Positions 47,901-53,629 of a stretch of DNA of 64,000 nucleotides are shown piece by piece. Both the position numbers and the translations under genes were made by a program. Numbering within the stretch: position 1 is the first letter of the stretch; each line of letters starts with the position of its first letter. This DNA is from Diadema setosum (taxonomy: Eukaryota; Echinodermata; Echinoidea; Diadematoida; Diadematidae), in contig NC_092706.1 in assembly GCF_964275005.1 (NCBI RefSeq), positions 25,578,942 to 25,642,941 of the forward strand, written 5' to 3'. Below the pieces are notes generated by a model. The model saw only the letters and a program-made list of their open reading frames with translations. It was not told where the DNA came from and made no database searches.

Positions 47901-48573
47901 GAAGTACAGTGTGTATTCTTCAATTCTCGGTTCGTCTCCGCAGAATCACACTCCTAGAACAAAAATGAGAAGCTCAGCAGACAAGAGCTCACTGCCTCTC
48001 CACGACATTAAGAGGCAAAAAGGTGAAGACGTTATTGATGCTCAAAAAGAGGCATACATGGACATGTCACGTACAGCACAGAAAGAAAAGACGGAGGACG
48101 TCACATTTGCGGAGTCCACGGATATTGATCAGGATGGTTATTTACTTTCCAGAGCTGCAGGAGACTGTTCTGGATCTAGAAATATTCTGTCACCAATTTA
48201 CGATGACATTCCGACAACTTCCGACCAAACATTTACCTTTCTAGAACCACATTATGTTAATGAGGTATTGAATGTCGGTAAGACTGACACACACAAGCCC
48301 CTAGCGTTGAGTGCGAACGATCCGTTATATTCTGTATCCATTTACTCAAGCAAGCCAAATGAAAAGCCCGAGGTGGATGAAGATGGGTACCTTGTTCTTG
48401 AAGCAAATGCTGGTGAAATTATCGATGATCAGTTTGCTACCACAGACTGCTTGCCCGCTTCCCAAATACCTCTGTATGAAAATGAGATTTCTCCAGGAGC
48501 GGATATCCATAAAGTTAACGTTCACGCCAATCCACCAATGTACGAGAGCATTTCTAGTAACCCAGAACTTTGA
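17367..48573 (+). CDS. Predicted type I receptor: CUB-like, SRCR, WSC, 4x sushi, TM, tyrosine-rich tail (whole gene, 11 exons)
   Basis: Coding exons: 17367-17445, 17832-18164, 23642-23863, 33533-33610, 35938-36222, 36824-37033, 42241-42456, 43387-43584, 45064-45285, 46814-46935, 47944-48573. Each exon but the eighth (43387-43584) has AG/GT borders. Junctions are phase 1 up to the transmembrane exon, then phase 0. Summed length is 2595 nt, giving 864 residues with all exons. Such symmetric phase-1 modules are the norm for extracellular mosaic proteins. The ectodomain should bind ligands at the cell surface: SRCR and sushi domains occur in scavenger and complement proteins, and WSC domains are carbohydrate-associated. 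The tail should recruit SH2 proteins once phosphorylated. I do not recognise a named orthologue. An immune or cell-recognition role is inference. The eighth exon has a damaged donor. Confidence 0.8.
17832..18164 (+). CDS. Exon 2: CUB-like domain
   Basis: The acceptor is CTGACTGCAG and the donor GTAACT, both phase 1, giving 111 residues. The sequence has one cysteine near each end (LGCSTDN and IEASCLQ). The core GWDIEAPDGERIVLRLQS matches the W-x-I-x-(A/S)P-x-G-x-R-I-x-L pattern of CUB domains, with alternating hydrophobic strands after it. It is divergent: the usual aromatic and acidic calcium-site motifs are not obvious. Another beta-sandwich family is possible. Confidence 0.65.
18400..18870 (-). 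mobile_element. LINE 3' end (CR1-like), (TTCAA)n tail
   Basis: A (TTCAA)n run at 18399-18430 followed by AGTTTATTTCATTTTTCG is, on the minus strand, an AATAAACTTTGAATTGAATT-type LINE tail. The 3' UTR word GGGCCC...ACAAGC...TCTTTTTAGTGGG (minus strand, 18630-18665) also occurs in the LINE at 41420-41455, so both belong to one family. Confidence 0.7.
19145..20790 (-). mobile_element. LINE 3' part (CR1-like): end of reverse transcriptase plus 3' UTR
   Basis: The minus strand encodes ILGPLLF and LFADDSNIFF (the FADD catalytic box, about 20520-20640), and further on HTRRSNEFHLRLLKTLLAQN and WNSLSCDIKDSLSLNLFKRK (19775-20089), the standard C-terminus of CR1-like reverse transcriptases. The tail (TTTCA)n is at 19148-19180. 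Several frame changes show it is dead. It lies in intron 2. Confidence 0.8.
21306..21788. mobile_element. Palindromic element packed with GAAT/ATTC words
   Basis: The ends are inverted: CATCGGTTACACCGGAGCCG on the left and the complement of GAATTCGGCTTTCGTGTAACC on the right. Between them the four-base word GAAT or its complement ATTC appears about 38 times in ~440 bp, mostly as CCGAATA, CGAATCC or ATTCGGG. Neighbouring sequence shows no such enrichment. There is no credible coding frame. It looks like a non-autonomous DNA transposon with many copies of one short protein-binding word. Confidence 0.7.
21789..23641. other. Rest of intron 2, little of note
   Basis: Contains an A run near 22110-22129, a ~60-bp imperfect repeat carrying TTTATCGCGACACACAATGTAA at 22361 and 22419, and a short (CA)n at 23067. 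No exon-like frame with good splice sites was found. Confidence 0.4.
23642..23863 (+). CDS. Exon 3: SRCR domain, first part
   Basis: Acceptor GGTACACAG and donor GTAAGTG, both phase 1, 74 residues. It reads LELIGE...EGFVLQ...NSFVCWEGFTEHVADSICGELGFP...AVNWIKATDCQQ. The C-W-x(n)-A-x-x-I-C-x-x-L-G-F pattern is the hallmark of scavenger receptor cysteine-rich domains. Three of the six cysteines are here; the other three are in exon 4. Confidence 0.85.
24455..25898 (-). mobile_element. LINE C, 3' portion (CR1-like reverse transcriptase)
   Basis: The minus strand encodes KSSNTVGHDEMSTYIFK and AKVIPIYKKDD...NYRPISILPSLFKVIE (25821-25620), then GVQQGSILGPVLFLVYINDI (25116-25200) and IKFLGIYTKENMKWNSHV with YISYCNIVWA (24650-24900). 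This is the finger-palm order of a CR1-like reverse transcriptase, with frame changes. Its 5' part is at 32496-33300; the two are separated by the LINE D insertion. Confidence 0.8.
25890..27200 (+). mobile_element. LINE D, 5' portion (CR1-like)
   Basis: The plus strand encodes RLITDERILSVKQQLLNINW, SSKSSGSDDIAPRVVKECI, LRVAKIVPVYKKDDNKNLIN with YRPIVLLP, and FLDLSKAFDTQDHNILLSKL, ending at GVPHGSVFCPLLFLI. These are reverse transcriptase blocks 1 to 4 of a CR1-like LINE, in several frames. The reading resumes at 31164 beyond the LINE E insertion. A 20-base T run sits within the frame near 26630. Confidence 0.8.
27841..28074. mobile_element. MITE-2 copy 2, inside LINE E
   Basis: The ends are GTTTGTTCGCAAAAACCGATA and its complement, about 234 bp, inverted relative to copies 1 and 3. 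LINE E coding text reads FDDYKDVK before and FDKAVRQAKRAYQ after, so the MITE landed in the LINE. Confidence 0.85.
29052..29410. mobile_element. Unclassified repeat inserted in LINE E
   Basis: LINE E protein text breaks after NGNLTEVF and resumes at VDLGVKQGC. The inserted ~360 bp begins CCGCCGAACGAGTTCGAGC, has a GT-rich stretch and the direct repeat TGACCTTTGACCT, and ends near TTTCCTTGTTTTAATG. The GTTCGAG word recalls an RNA polymerase III B-box, so a SINE is one option. Confidence 0.55.
29755..29915. mobile_element. Short insertion with (TTTA)n and (TA)n in LINE E
   Basis: The LINE E frame reads DIVDSY before and KYLGLWF after this ~160-bp insert. It holds a (TTTA)n run, the unique word CAGCAGACCTGCTTTTCAAGG and an AT-rich end. 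Class unknown; a 3'-end fragment of a small retroposon would fit. Confidence 0.5.
31164..32495 (+). mobile_element. LINE D, 3' portion and tail
   Basis: Reverse transcriptase text resumes with YSLFADNTSLLLSNKN, so the catalytic box is FADN where FADD is usual. It continues through LRTLYNSIVLPYLTYCNVAW, HNYNTRQRNLFHRP and KWNQLPVDIRTSTTFSRLK to a stop at 31952-31954. The 3' UTR contains a (GT)n run at 32078-32118 and ends in a (TTGAA)n tail at 32470-32495. Confidence 0.8.
32496..33300 (-). mobile_element. LINE C, 5' portion
   Basis: The minus strand encodes TRITTNSSKLIDNIFTN and SGPLYSDVSDYLPTYI (end of the endonuclease domain, about 33090-33245), and RNMSATWKVINDVIGKQKK with CFNEYFVNIGPSQASKID (32520-32710), the linker before the reverse transcriptase. 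The text continues at 25898 downward (SSNDKSVFLKPEVCSGILDI). Confidence 0.75.
33533..33610 (+). CDS. Exon 4: SRCR domain, second part (78-nt exon)
   Basis: A small exon between the strong acceptor TTTTTTTCTTCTGAATTTCAATCTCACAG (its last bases CTCACAG) and donor GTGGGT, both phase 1. It encodes LGSMGRCSWTSTECTSDSAV then KLICRG, which supplies the last three cysteines of the SRCR domain and its closing V-x-L-x-C strand. With exon 3 it makes a 100-residue domain, the normal SRCR length. Six cysteines and a split-exon structure fit SRCR group A. Confidence 0.8.
33611..34506. other. Intron 4, left part, nothing recognised
   Basis: A 74-codon open frame at 33838-34062 (VAFFTTQNYKGV...SNTWSNDDIYVNSSYFS) has no flanking splice sites in a usable phase. 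No repeat was recognised. Confidence 0.35.
34507..35852 (+). mobile_element. LINE G 3' part (CR1-like)
   Basis: The plus strand encodes IMDRLKYYLPFSALMTLYSS and LVLPYINYGILAWGNTYS, later HTRRSDEFHLPLVRTVHTQN and FWNSLGSTIKES in other frames, as in CR1-like C-termini. The 3' UTR includes AATAAACAAACTATATGAATTGAATTG at 35811-35840 as tail. Frame-broken. Confidence 0.75.
35938..36222 (+). CDS. Exon 5: WSC domain
   Basis: Acceptor TTTTTCCTTGCAG, donor GTAAGA, phase 1 both sides, 95 residues. It reads GYLGCYNG...ILRLDVRTDMECASICRER...VAVIHQGACLCVPSE...WSCPSM...AVYYAFNG. The opening YxGCY, the M-x-x-C-x-x-x-C pair, the C-x-C pair and the final aromatic strand match WSC domains (as in polycystin-1, Kremen and yeast Wsc proteins), which are linked to carbohydrate binding. 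The A-x-x-x-x-x-G-x-C-x-C centre is the best match; the second half is shorter than usual. Confidence 0.75.
36427..36590. mobile_element. CAGGGCTCCACACTAAC-ended element with GGTGGCC words
   Basis: The left end reads CAGGGCTCCACACTAACTGC. Within the next 150 bp the word TTTGGTGGCC or its complement GGCCACCAAA occurs six times (one copy as GGTGACC), ending in an almost perfect inverted repeat around 36541-36573. No matching right end is visible, so it may be truncated. The CAGGG start resembles hAT-type ends. Confidence 0.5.
36824..37033 (+). CDS. Exon 6: sushi (CCP) domain 1
   Basis: Acceptor TTATTCGTATAG, donor GTAAGT, phase 1. The four sushi cysteines are in FCDRLD, LTCDQGF, LQCVGL and IPSCEA. 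NGAWDSSSTWFGSLVTLTC and the W-N-S before the last cysteine give the usual G-x-x-V-x-x-x-C and W patterns. It is the most diverged of the four. Confidence 0.85.
38081..38112 (+). repeat. (TTG)n simple repeat
   Basis: Run of TTG units inside the first copy of the ~205-bp repeat. Confidence 0.8.
38297..38705. mobile_element. MITE-1 copy 2
   Basis: Ends TTAAAGGGATGGTACAG and TACCATTCCTTTTAA, palindromic interior with the GGATATCTCAACCATTTC word. It sits between two units of the ~205-bp array, with TTAA at both borders. More diverged than copies 1 and 3. Confidence 0.8.
39390..40188 (+). mobile_element. LINE H 3' end, (TCAAA)n tail
   Basis: The plus strand encodes, with stops, IIFAISPYRHMSVRELHARL then GWKSLAARRCCHLNTMVFKA and LHDFAPPYLKD, the C-terminal thumb region of a LINE reverse transcriptase. 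The tail AATAAATAAATCAAATCAAATC is at 40156-40188. It interrupts the 205-bp repeat array. Confidence 0.7.
40500..41670 (+). mobile_element. LINE I 3' end (CR1-like)
   Basis: The plus strand encodes LQKKALRVICYPSIPCHS, then LYLFNLGQFMYTYSNNSLPS and IRRSNEFHLPRLRTILAKN, ending RRLKYFFNCNFMIPQN at 40945. The 3' UTR shares the GGGCCCACGTTCTACAAGC...TTTTTAGTGGG block with the LINE at 18400-18870. Tail near 41641-41670 (AAATAAAGTTTGAATTGAAT). Confidence 0.8.
41695..41729 (+). repeat. (GA)n microsatellite
   Basis: About 17 GA units directly after the LINE I tail. Confidence 0.9.
41730..42240. other. End of intron 6
   Basis: No repeat or exon recognised before the acceptor of exon 7. Confidence 0.4.
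42241..42456 (+). CDS. Exon 7: sushi (CCP) domain 2
   Basis: Acceptor CCAACTACACTGTAG, donor GTATGC, phase 1. Cysteines in FCQYPG, LTCDDNY, LRCIRF and PTCLNL. The opening PGNVSNGEWNSTNTSLGS is close to that of the next two sushi exons, pointing to recent exon duplication. A short linker LNLENMSQ follows the domain. Confidence 0.85.
42457..43386. other. Intron 7
   Basis: No mobile element recognised. T runs near 42895 and 43011; otherwise unremarkable. Confidence 0.4.
43387..43584 (+). CDS. Exon 8: sushi (CCP) domain 3, splice donor lost
   Basis: Acceptor TTTCATTCTTTTCAG, phase 1. All four cysteines are present (NCDHPG, LVCDDGY, LDCVRS, PSCQPV), with NVSHGKWNLNTTQLGS. By alignment with exon 9 (CAACCAATAGAAAGTAAG), the donor should follow CAACCAGTTGAAC, but the sequence there is TTAAAT where GTAAGT is expected. 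Unspliced, the frame runs to a TAG at 43599-43601. Skipping the exon would keep the frame because both sides are phase 1. The domain itself looks healthy, so the damage may be recent. Confidence 0.7.
43602..45063. other. Intron 8
   Basis: No LINE or MITE recognised. A (TA)n run occupies 44931-44972, following T-rich stretches at 44839-44873. Confidence 0.4.
44931..44972 (+). repeat. (TA)n microsatellite
   Basis: About 20 uninterrupted TA units, some 90 bp upstream of exon 9. Confidence 0.9.
45064..45285 (+). CDS. Exon 9: sushi (CCP) domain 4
   Basis: Acceptor TATCATTCTCCAG, donor GTAAGT, phase 1, 74 residues. Cysteines in RCGHPG, LECDEGF, LLCVTS and PSCQPI. HPGKVSHGKWNSDTMRVGS is a near match of sushi 3. 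It is the membrane-proximal sushi domain. Confidence 0.85.
45286..46813. other. Intron 9
   Basis: Contains one short repeat element (46305-46473). Hydrophobic open frames at 45851-46102 and just upstream of exon 10 lack usable splice sites and are taken as intronic. Confidence 0.45.
46305..46473. mobile_element. CAGGGCTTTACACTAAC-ended element with GGACCAG words
   Basis: On the minus strand it starts CAGGGCTTTACACTAACCC. The other end CACGCTGCACACTGG is a degenerate inverted match. The word GGACCAG or its complement CTGGTCC occurs five times, with further GGTCCGA/TCGGACC words, in ~165 bp. Same architecture as the element at 36427 but with a different internal word. Confidence 0.5.
46814..46935 (+). 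CDS. Exon 10: transmembrane segment
   Basis: Acceptor CATTCTGTTGCAG (phase 1) and donor GTAAGA (phase 0). It encodes SFGWFRKIAITSSIVVGLVL then VILGTCIIQKFTTKPFTCDK. The stretch from IAITSS to TCII is about 21 hydrophobic residues, followed by a basic/polar stop-transfer segment. The orientation is type I. Confidence 0.8.
46936..47943. other. Intron 10
   Basis: About 1 kb with no recognised repeat. An inverted pair of the motif AAACC(A)GTTGGAATC / GATTCCAACTGGCTCC occurs at 47437-47453 and 47771-47787 and may be the ends of a small unclassified element. Confidence 0.4.
47944..48573 (+). CDS. Exon 11: cytoplasmic tail with tyrosine docking motifs
   Basis: Acceptor GGTTCGTCTCCGCAG, phase 0, then 209 codons and TGA. 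The tail has nine tyrosines, at residues 38, 66, 86, 104, 129, 134, 149, 178 and 200 of this exon. YMDM at 38 fits the PI3-kinase p85 SH2 consensus YxxM. YVNE (104) and YENE (178) fit the Grb2 consensus YxN. YDDI (86), YLVL (149) and YESI (200) are YxxI/L motifs. QDGYLLS and EDGYLVL lie in two repeated acidic D-x-D-x-DGYL contexts. The motif spacing does not match a canonical ITAM. Binding partners are inferred from consensus only. Confidence 0.8.
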   Translation, partial: NHTPRTKMRSSADKSSLPLHDIKRQKGEDVIDAQKEAYMDMSRTAQKEKTEDVTFAESTDIDQDGYLLSRAAGDCSGSRNILSPIYDDIPTTSDQTFTFLEPHYVNEVLNVGKTDTHKPLALSANDPLYSVSIYSSKPNEKPEVDEDGYLVLEANAGEIIDDQFATTDCLPASQIPLYENEISPGADIHKVNVHANPPMYESISSNPEL

Positions 48574-49457
48574 AGAAGCTTGAAGCCATGACATCATAAT
48601 AGGAGAGTTCGATCCTGACGAGATTCGATGACATGTTCGCGTTCTCGTTATTGAAGTAAATGATGTCGTCGAAGACCAGTTTCCAGCCAGGGCAAATTGC
48701 CCTTCACTGGAAAATATCAATGCCAACGAAAATTCTCCTGCAACTAATTTTCGTGGGTTTCCTTCCGCGATCAATACGTTTTAGAAAAACCTGAACACGC
48801 TTTCGTAGTTTCATTGGAATCCTACCTCTTTGTTCTCTGTATCCATTGATTATTGCAAACGGATCATGCTAAGGGTGGAATACTTAAATCCAAAGGAAAT
48901 GATCCATGTTTATTCTTTGTTTTTAAACAACAAGAATGGATGAAATTCGTTTTCAAGTCAATTGGAAATGTGTGATCAGTGGCAGTCATTAACTATTGCA
49001 CCAAGAATTTTCTCCTGATTGATAGACGATGACATTTCCTCATTCCAACACATCTGTGAAGGTACATGGTTTCATATCGAATGCTTTGGTGTCATTATTA
49101 AGGACATGCTAAATTAATAAAAGAGCACCGTCATTCAATGTCACGATGAATATTGCACTTTACAGAATCGTAATATACTAGTTATGGATAAGATGCTTTC
49201 ATTGCGAGAAACAGATATCAAAAGGTATATTTTAGGGCTTGAGCGGTAAGTTGTTTAATCCTTTAATTCTGTCACATTTCTGTCCCTGTGTAATGTCGTT
49301 TTAAAACCTCATCGAAAACCTAACTTCTCCAGCCTCGCTTTTCTTTTTTTATTTTTTTTATCTTTACACTTACACTTATACATATGTGCAATTGAATTTA
49401 TGATGAAACTGAGCGCTATTTACAGGTTGAATTTTGCCTTGTCGAGTACGACGATAA
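48574..49457 (+). other. 3' UTR and downstream flank
   Basis: Non-coding sequence after the stop. The first AATAAA is at 49116-49121, giving a 3' UTR of about 560 nt if used. Confidence 0.5.
49116..49121 (+). terminator. Candidate polyadenylation signal AATAAA
   Basis: First AATAAA downstream of the receptor stop codon, 543 nt after it. No transcript evidence. Confidence 0.45.
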
Positions 49458-49842
49458 TTAAAGGGACTGTACAGTACTGGTTTAGGTGGGGATTCACGTT
49501 TTGAACATTCTTAAGAAAAATTCTTATGAAATATGAAAGAGCATGTAATTTTAAGAAGGATTCAACGTTTAGTTTATGAAAATTGGTTTTTCAAATGGCT
49601 GAGATATCCCAAAAAAAAAGTGCTAATAATAAAAGGCGACATGCCACAACTTTATTAGGATCTCTTTGTTTCACCTTGTTTTTGGATATCTCAGCCATTT
49701 CAAAACCGATTTTCATCGAATAAACTTTTGATACCCCTTAAAACTGCATGCTCTTTGGCATCTCATAGAGTGGTTTCTAAATATCTCGCAAAATGTTAAA
49801 AGCTAAATCCTCACCTCGACCAGAACTGTACACACCCTTTAA
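49458..49842. mobile_element. MITE-1 copy 3
   Basis: TTAAAGGGACTGTACAG to CTGTACACACCCTTTAA. Reverse-complemented, it matches copy 1 (1970-2361) almost base for base over long stretches, including GGGGTATCAAAAGTTTATTC and GGCATGTCGCCTTTTATT. It lies downstream of the receptor gene. Confidence 0.85.
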
Positions 49843-50841
49843 ACTATTTCAGATATCTTTATATTTCTGACGTTTTATATACATTGATGTTCTACAATAA
49901 ATATGTGAAATGTCATTGCATGCCGTTTTTATATCTCTTCGTTTCTTCACTTAGTTCATTTTCTCTTTTTTGATCAAAATAGCTTGTGAATTCTACTTTC
50001 TCGCTTTAAAAAAAAAAAAATGGTTTCAATATATTTTAAAAGTGTGAGCAGTTATCAACAATTTTAAGAATGAATGTTTGTTCCGGGGTTAATCATAATC
50101 AATTTAATCATAATGTTGCATACAAATCAAATCTTACTGTACAATTGCATTCATTTGCACAATGTGCAAGCTCTATCCTGCATTGAGAATTATTACATGA
50201 TTAAACCAGCTTGCGTTTGTGAATGTCACGTAAACGTCGAAGAAAAATTGTATTAGACAAACCGTTGTCACAGACGATAATACTGCTATTGTATGCGTTT
50301 TCTTCTTAATGGCGATTTCAACACAAGCATTACCTCAGATTTTTAAGAAATGCCTTGGAGTAGTTAAGACTAATTCCACTTTTTTTAAATGCATCTCACA
50401 TCGAAATATCAAATTCATTCCATTGAGTTATAACCAAAAATCCAGGCTTTATATCATGTACATAATATATGTATGTATATTGAAATACATGTCATGTGTT
50501 ACACTTTCCTTTTTAAACATGTTTGATATCACTTTGTGTTATTCATTATCTGATGTTACAACAAAAAGAGAAGAAAGTACGTCTGCGCTAATCTATCTCG
50601 ATAGAAAAAAAAATGATTGCAGCTATGATCAGACGAAGAACACTAAAAGACATACTTGCACGAACACACAAACACACATAAAATGGCAAGTGCATTCTAC
50701 ATCTCGAAAGTTGACCCTTGAAAACACATGGTGCATAATATTCAGACAATAAAGTGGAACAAATTCTTCACACTACATGCAAGGCGTAGTTTCACAATAC
50801 ATCAGGTGTATGAGTATGTCATGAAGAGATAGTTATGTATA
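49843..50841. other. Intergenic, nothing recognised
   Basis: AT-rich sequence with an A run near 50009. An open frame at 50309-50752 has no domain-like pattern. Confidence 0.4.
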
Positions 50842-51069
50842 TGTTTGCAAAAACCGATAAGTCCATATTTGTCAAATGGAGATATTTGCGATTAAAGGTC
50901 AAGAAAAATAAAGAGAATAATAAGAAAATTTTTGCTTCTTTTGACCATAACTTCAAAAATATACATTTATATGTAGTGACCAATATATCATTCAAAAGGT
51001 ATTATTTTGTACTTTGTGACAAAGACCGTATTTCAAAATCTTCAAAAATGGACTTATCGGTTTTTGCAA

Positions 51070-51074
<5 letters not shown>
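50842..51074. mobile_element. MITE-2 copy 3
   Basis: Ends TGTTTGCAAAAACCGATAAG and its complement; the interior is nearly identical to copy 1 (16356-16590), same orientation. It is followed at once by (CT)n and (TA)n runs. Confidence 0.85.

Positions 51075-51076
<2 letters not shown>

Positions 51077-51125
<49 letters not shown>
51077..51125 (+). repeat. (CT)n(TA)n compound microsatellite
   Basis: A CT run followed directly by a TA run, lying between MITE-2 copy 3 and a LINE fragment. Confidence 0.85.
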
Positions 51126-51126
<1 letters not shown>

Positions 51127-51779
51127 GGAACTCTCTTCCTTCAGAAATTCGAATTTTAAAGTCTATGTATTCTTTCAAGAAAGCTGTAAAGACAATGCTG
51201 CTCTCTGGATATCAGTGATCTTATAATGTCATTGCAATTGTATTGTATATGAAATTCCCTGGTAGAATTATCGCTGTTCAGAATTTATTGCGTAATGTTA
51301 TGTAACCGATCATGACCTGTAACTGTTCACCTGTACCTCGGTGAGAAAATACTTTGCCATGCTTAACTATTCAGTGATCCAGGTGATCTAACTTTGTGTA
51401 TTAGCGAAAACAGACAGACCTCTCCTCTCTCCTTTCTCCTGTCCTATCTCAATGCAAGTCATCCCTCCCCTTATTTTCCTATAATAATGTTAATGATTAT
51501 GTACGAGGGCTGCATGCAAATCAAGCAATGCTTAAGCTGTAGCCCTTCTGCGTTTCTCATTGCATCACTGATTATGTTCTGTTGTACATTGTAAAGGCAA
51601 TGAAGAAACTGTATTGCTGTACATTCTAAAGGTAATGAAGAAACTTACCTTGTTAGCAATTAATGTTTATGTATATCCATTTATATGTATGGTACCATCA
51701 CTGTATATGATATATATGTATGTATCTGCATGAGCAATGATATAATGCAGGAACCAATAAATTCAAATCAAATCAAATA

Positions 51780-51780
<1 letters not shown>
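51126..51780 (+). mobile_element. LINE J 3' end
   Basis: Encodes WNSLPSEIRILKSMYSFKKA then VKTMLLSGYQ and a stop, the last residues of a CR1/L2-like reverse transcriptase ORF. A ~560-bp 3' UTR follows, with a tail AATAAATTCAAATCAAATCA at 51755-51778. Confidence 0.7.
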
Positions 51781-51828
<48 letters not shown>

Positions 51829-51853
51829 GTATATGTTTGTGTGTGTGTGTGTG
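51778..51853 (+). repeat. (TA)n and (GT)n microsatellites
   Basis: TA run 51778-51822, then TACATATGTATATG, then a GT run to about 51853. It begins right at the LINE J tail. Confidence 0.85.
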
Positions 51854-52663
51854 TACGTTTATGTGAAGTGTGTTACATTACTCTGTTATAAGTGAATGAT
51901 CGAAAATGAAACAAGGGGGGAACAATGCAGATATTGTTTGAAATACGATCAGACAAGGAGATTATTATTGAATTTGAGGCCAAGTTTTTATTACTATAAT
52001 CCTTTCTGGTACTATGTATCATCTACAGAACTCTCAGAAATATTGAATTGCTACTGATTCATTTCGTTTTACGTTCAAACCTCATAATAAAGTGCATGCT
52101 GCGACTCTAGCACATAGGATGTGAACAAAGTCACAAGGAATTCACAAATACAGTGCACTTTCGATATTACGAAGTAAAGGTCTAAGTCCCAAAATGATTA
52201 TATATTTATTATCTGAATATACACTTTACATTTCGGCTACGACGAAACGAGGATTTCGCCATAACTGGAGTCGCCTGTAATTCCTGCACATGTCAGACGC
52301 ACATTATGTCTACAACGGTACTTTATAAAAGATTACATTCGTTATGCCTATCTATTGGTATCTATTCATCAATCTCTCTTTGTATTGATTATGTATTTAC
52401 AATTGTTGATCTCATCAGCATGACGAACAACAGTCATAAAAATCATGGTGATATAAGTTTCCCCGGTCAGTTTCATACTTTGGTATTCCAATTCATGAAT
52501 GAGCATTCAAATTCACACAGCGCACGCACTCGAAATATTCGGGCATTTAAATTCAGAATCCAAGCAATCAGTTTCATTTATGGGAACTCTATTGCGTTTA
52601 CGTCAAGATGAACAAGAACTTAGATAAAGTAGGTCTACTTGATATAAGAAAAAAAAAATGTAA
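51854..52663. other. Intergenic
   Basis: No gene recognised. The part 52480-52600 contains CATTCAAATTCA-type words also seen at 55910-56150 and 56530-56780, perhaps fragments of one repeat family. Confidence 0.35.
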
Positions 52664-52915
52664 ATACATCGACACCACAGTAACACCAATTGGTGTGGAC
52701 TCCTATTGGCACTGCGGGGGGGGGGGGGATGTTATGACACATGTGGTGTCATTGTTGAATTAACACCAGCACAATGTCGAAAGTATCATCAACTACAGTG
52801 TCAAACTCACACCACGAAGTGCAAAGTGAACACTTTTAAACACCACAATATAATTTCTACACCTGTTGCTGTGGTCCTCTATTAACACTTAATCTGTATT
52901 AGAATTAACACCCAC
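52664..52915. repeat. AACACC-word repeat segment
   Basis: Words of the form (T/G)AACACC, ACACCA or the complement GGTGT appear about a dozen times in 250 bp (for example GACACCACAGTAACACC, GGTGTGG, TTAACACCAGC, TTAACACCCA). Also a 12-base G run at 52717. Possibly a non-autonomous element with repeated protein-binding words. Confidence 0.4.
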
Positions 52916-53629
52916 TGCATTAAATCTAACATAAACATTTTGTAATTGCAGTATATGTTTAAAGGTAATGTACTGTGTATATTTTGAATAATGGGGGTAA
53001 TGGGTTAAGGATGGGAGAAGAAATGGGCGAAAGTTTCTCGTAAAAGATGCAAAGAGGTGTACACAACCTAGGCTTATGCATTTAATGTTTAATGTTTTTG
53101 TACTGTTGTGTGTTATGCATTCTTGGTTTTCGATTTTAAGACATTTTGAAGAATAAGGTCCAATGAGCAGTGCACTATTACAACGACAATTTAAACATTC
53201 TCCTTGATGACACCGCAAACACTAAAAAGGACAACGCTCCTAGAGTTAGTAAACAATTCATCATTATCTAAAGGCAAACTCTAACACAGTGATCTCACAT
53301 AGTCCCGCAAAAGTGGAAGATATCAATAAACAACAGACAAGACGTATAGGACTACAATGTTCGTGGTTTCAGTTTTCATATACTCGATATTGTTTTTTTC
53401 TCGATGGTGTCAATCAACATCTCCTATCATTCTCGTTTGTTTCCAGTGAATGATGTGCCCTTATATTGCTGTCATTTTACCCTCGTCATGCTTGTTAAAG
53501 TATGGTGAACAAGAAAAAAATGTCGGTATTCATAAACAAAGTGATTTATATATTTCTGCAAAGCTTAAGTCTCTAGGAATATGAATAGTTAACTTTCAGA
53601 AGGTGAAAATGTCTTTAGAACGGTTGAGA
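52916..53629. other. Intergenic, nothing recognised
   Basis: No domain-like frame and no repeat structure recognised. Confidence 0.4.
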
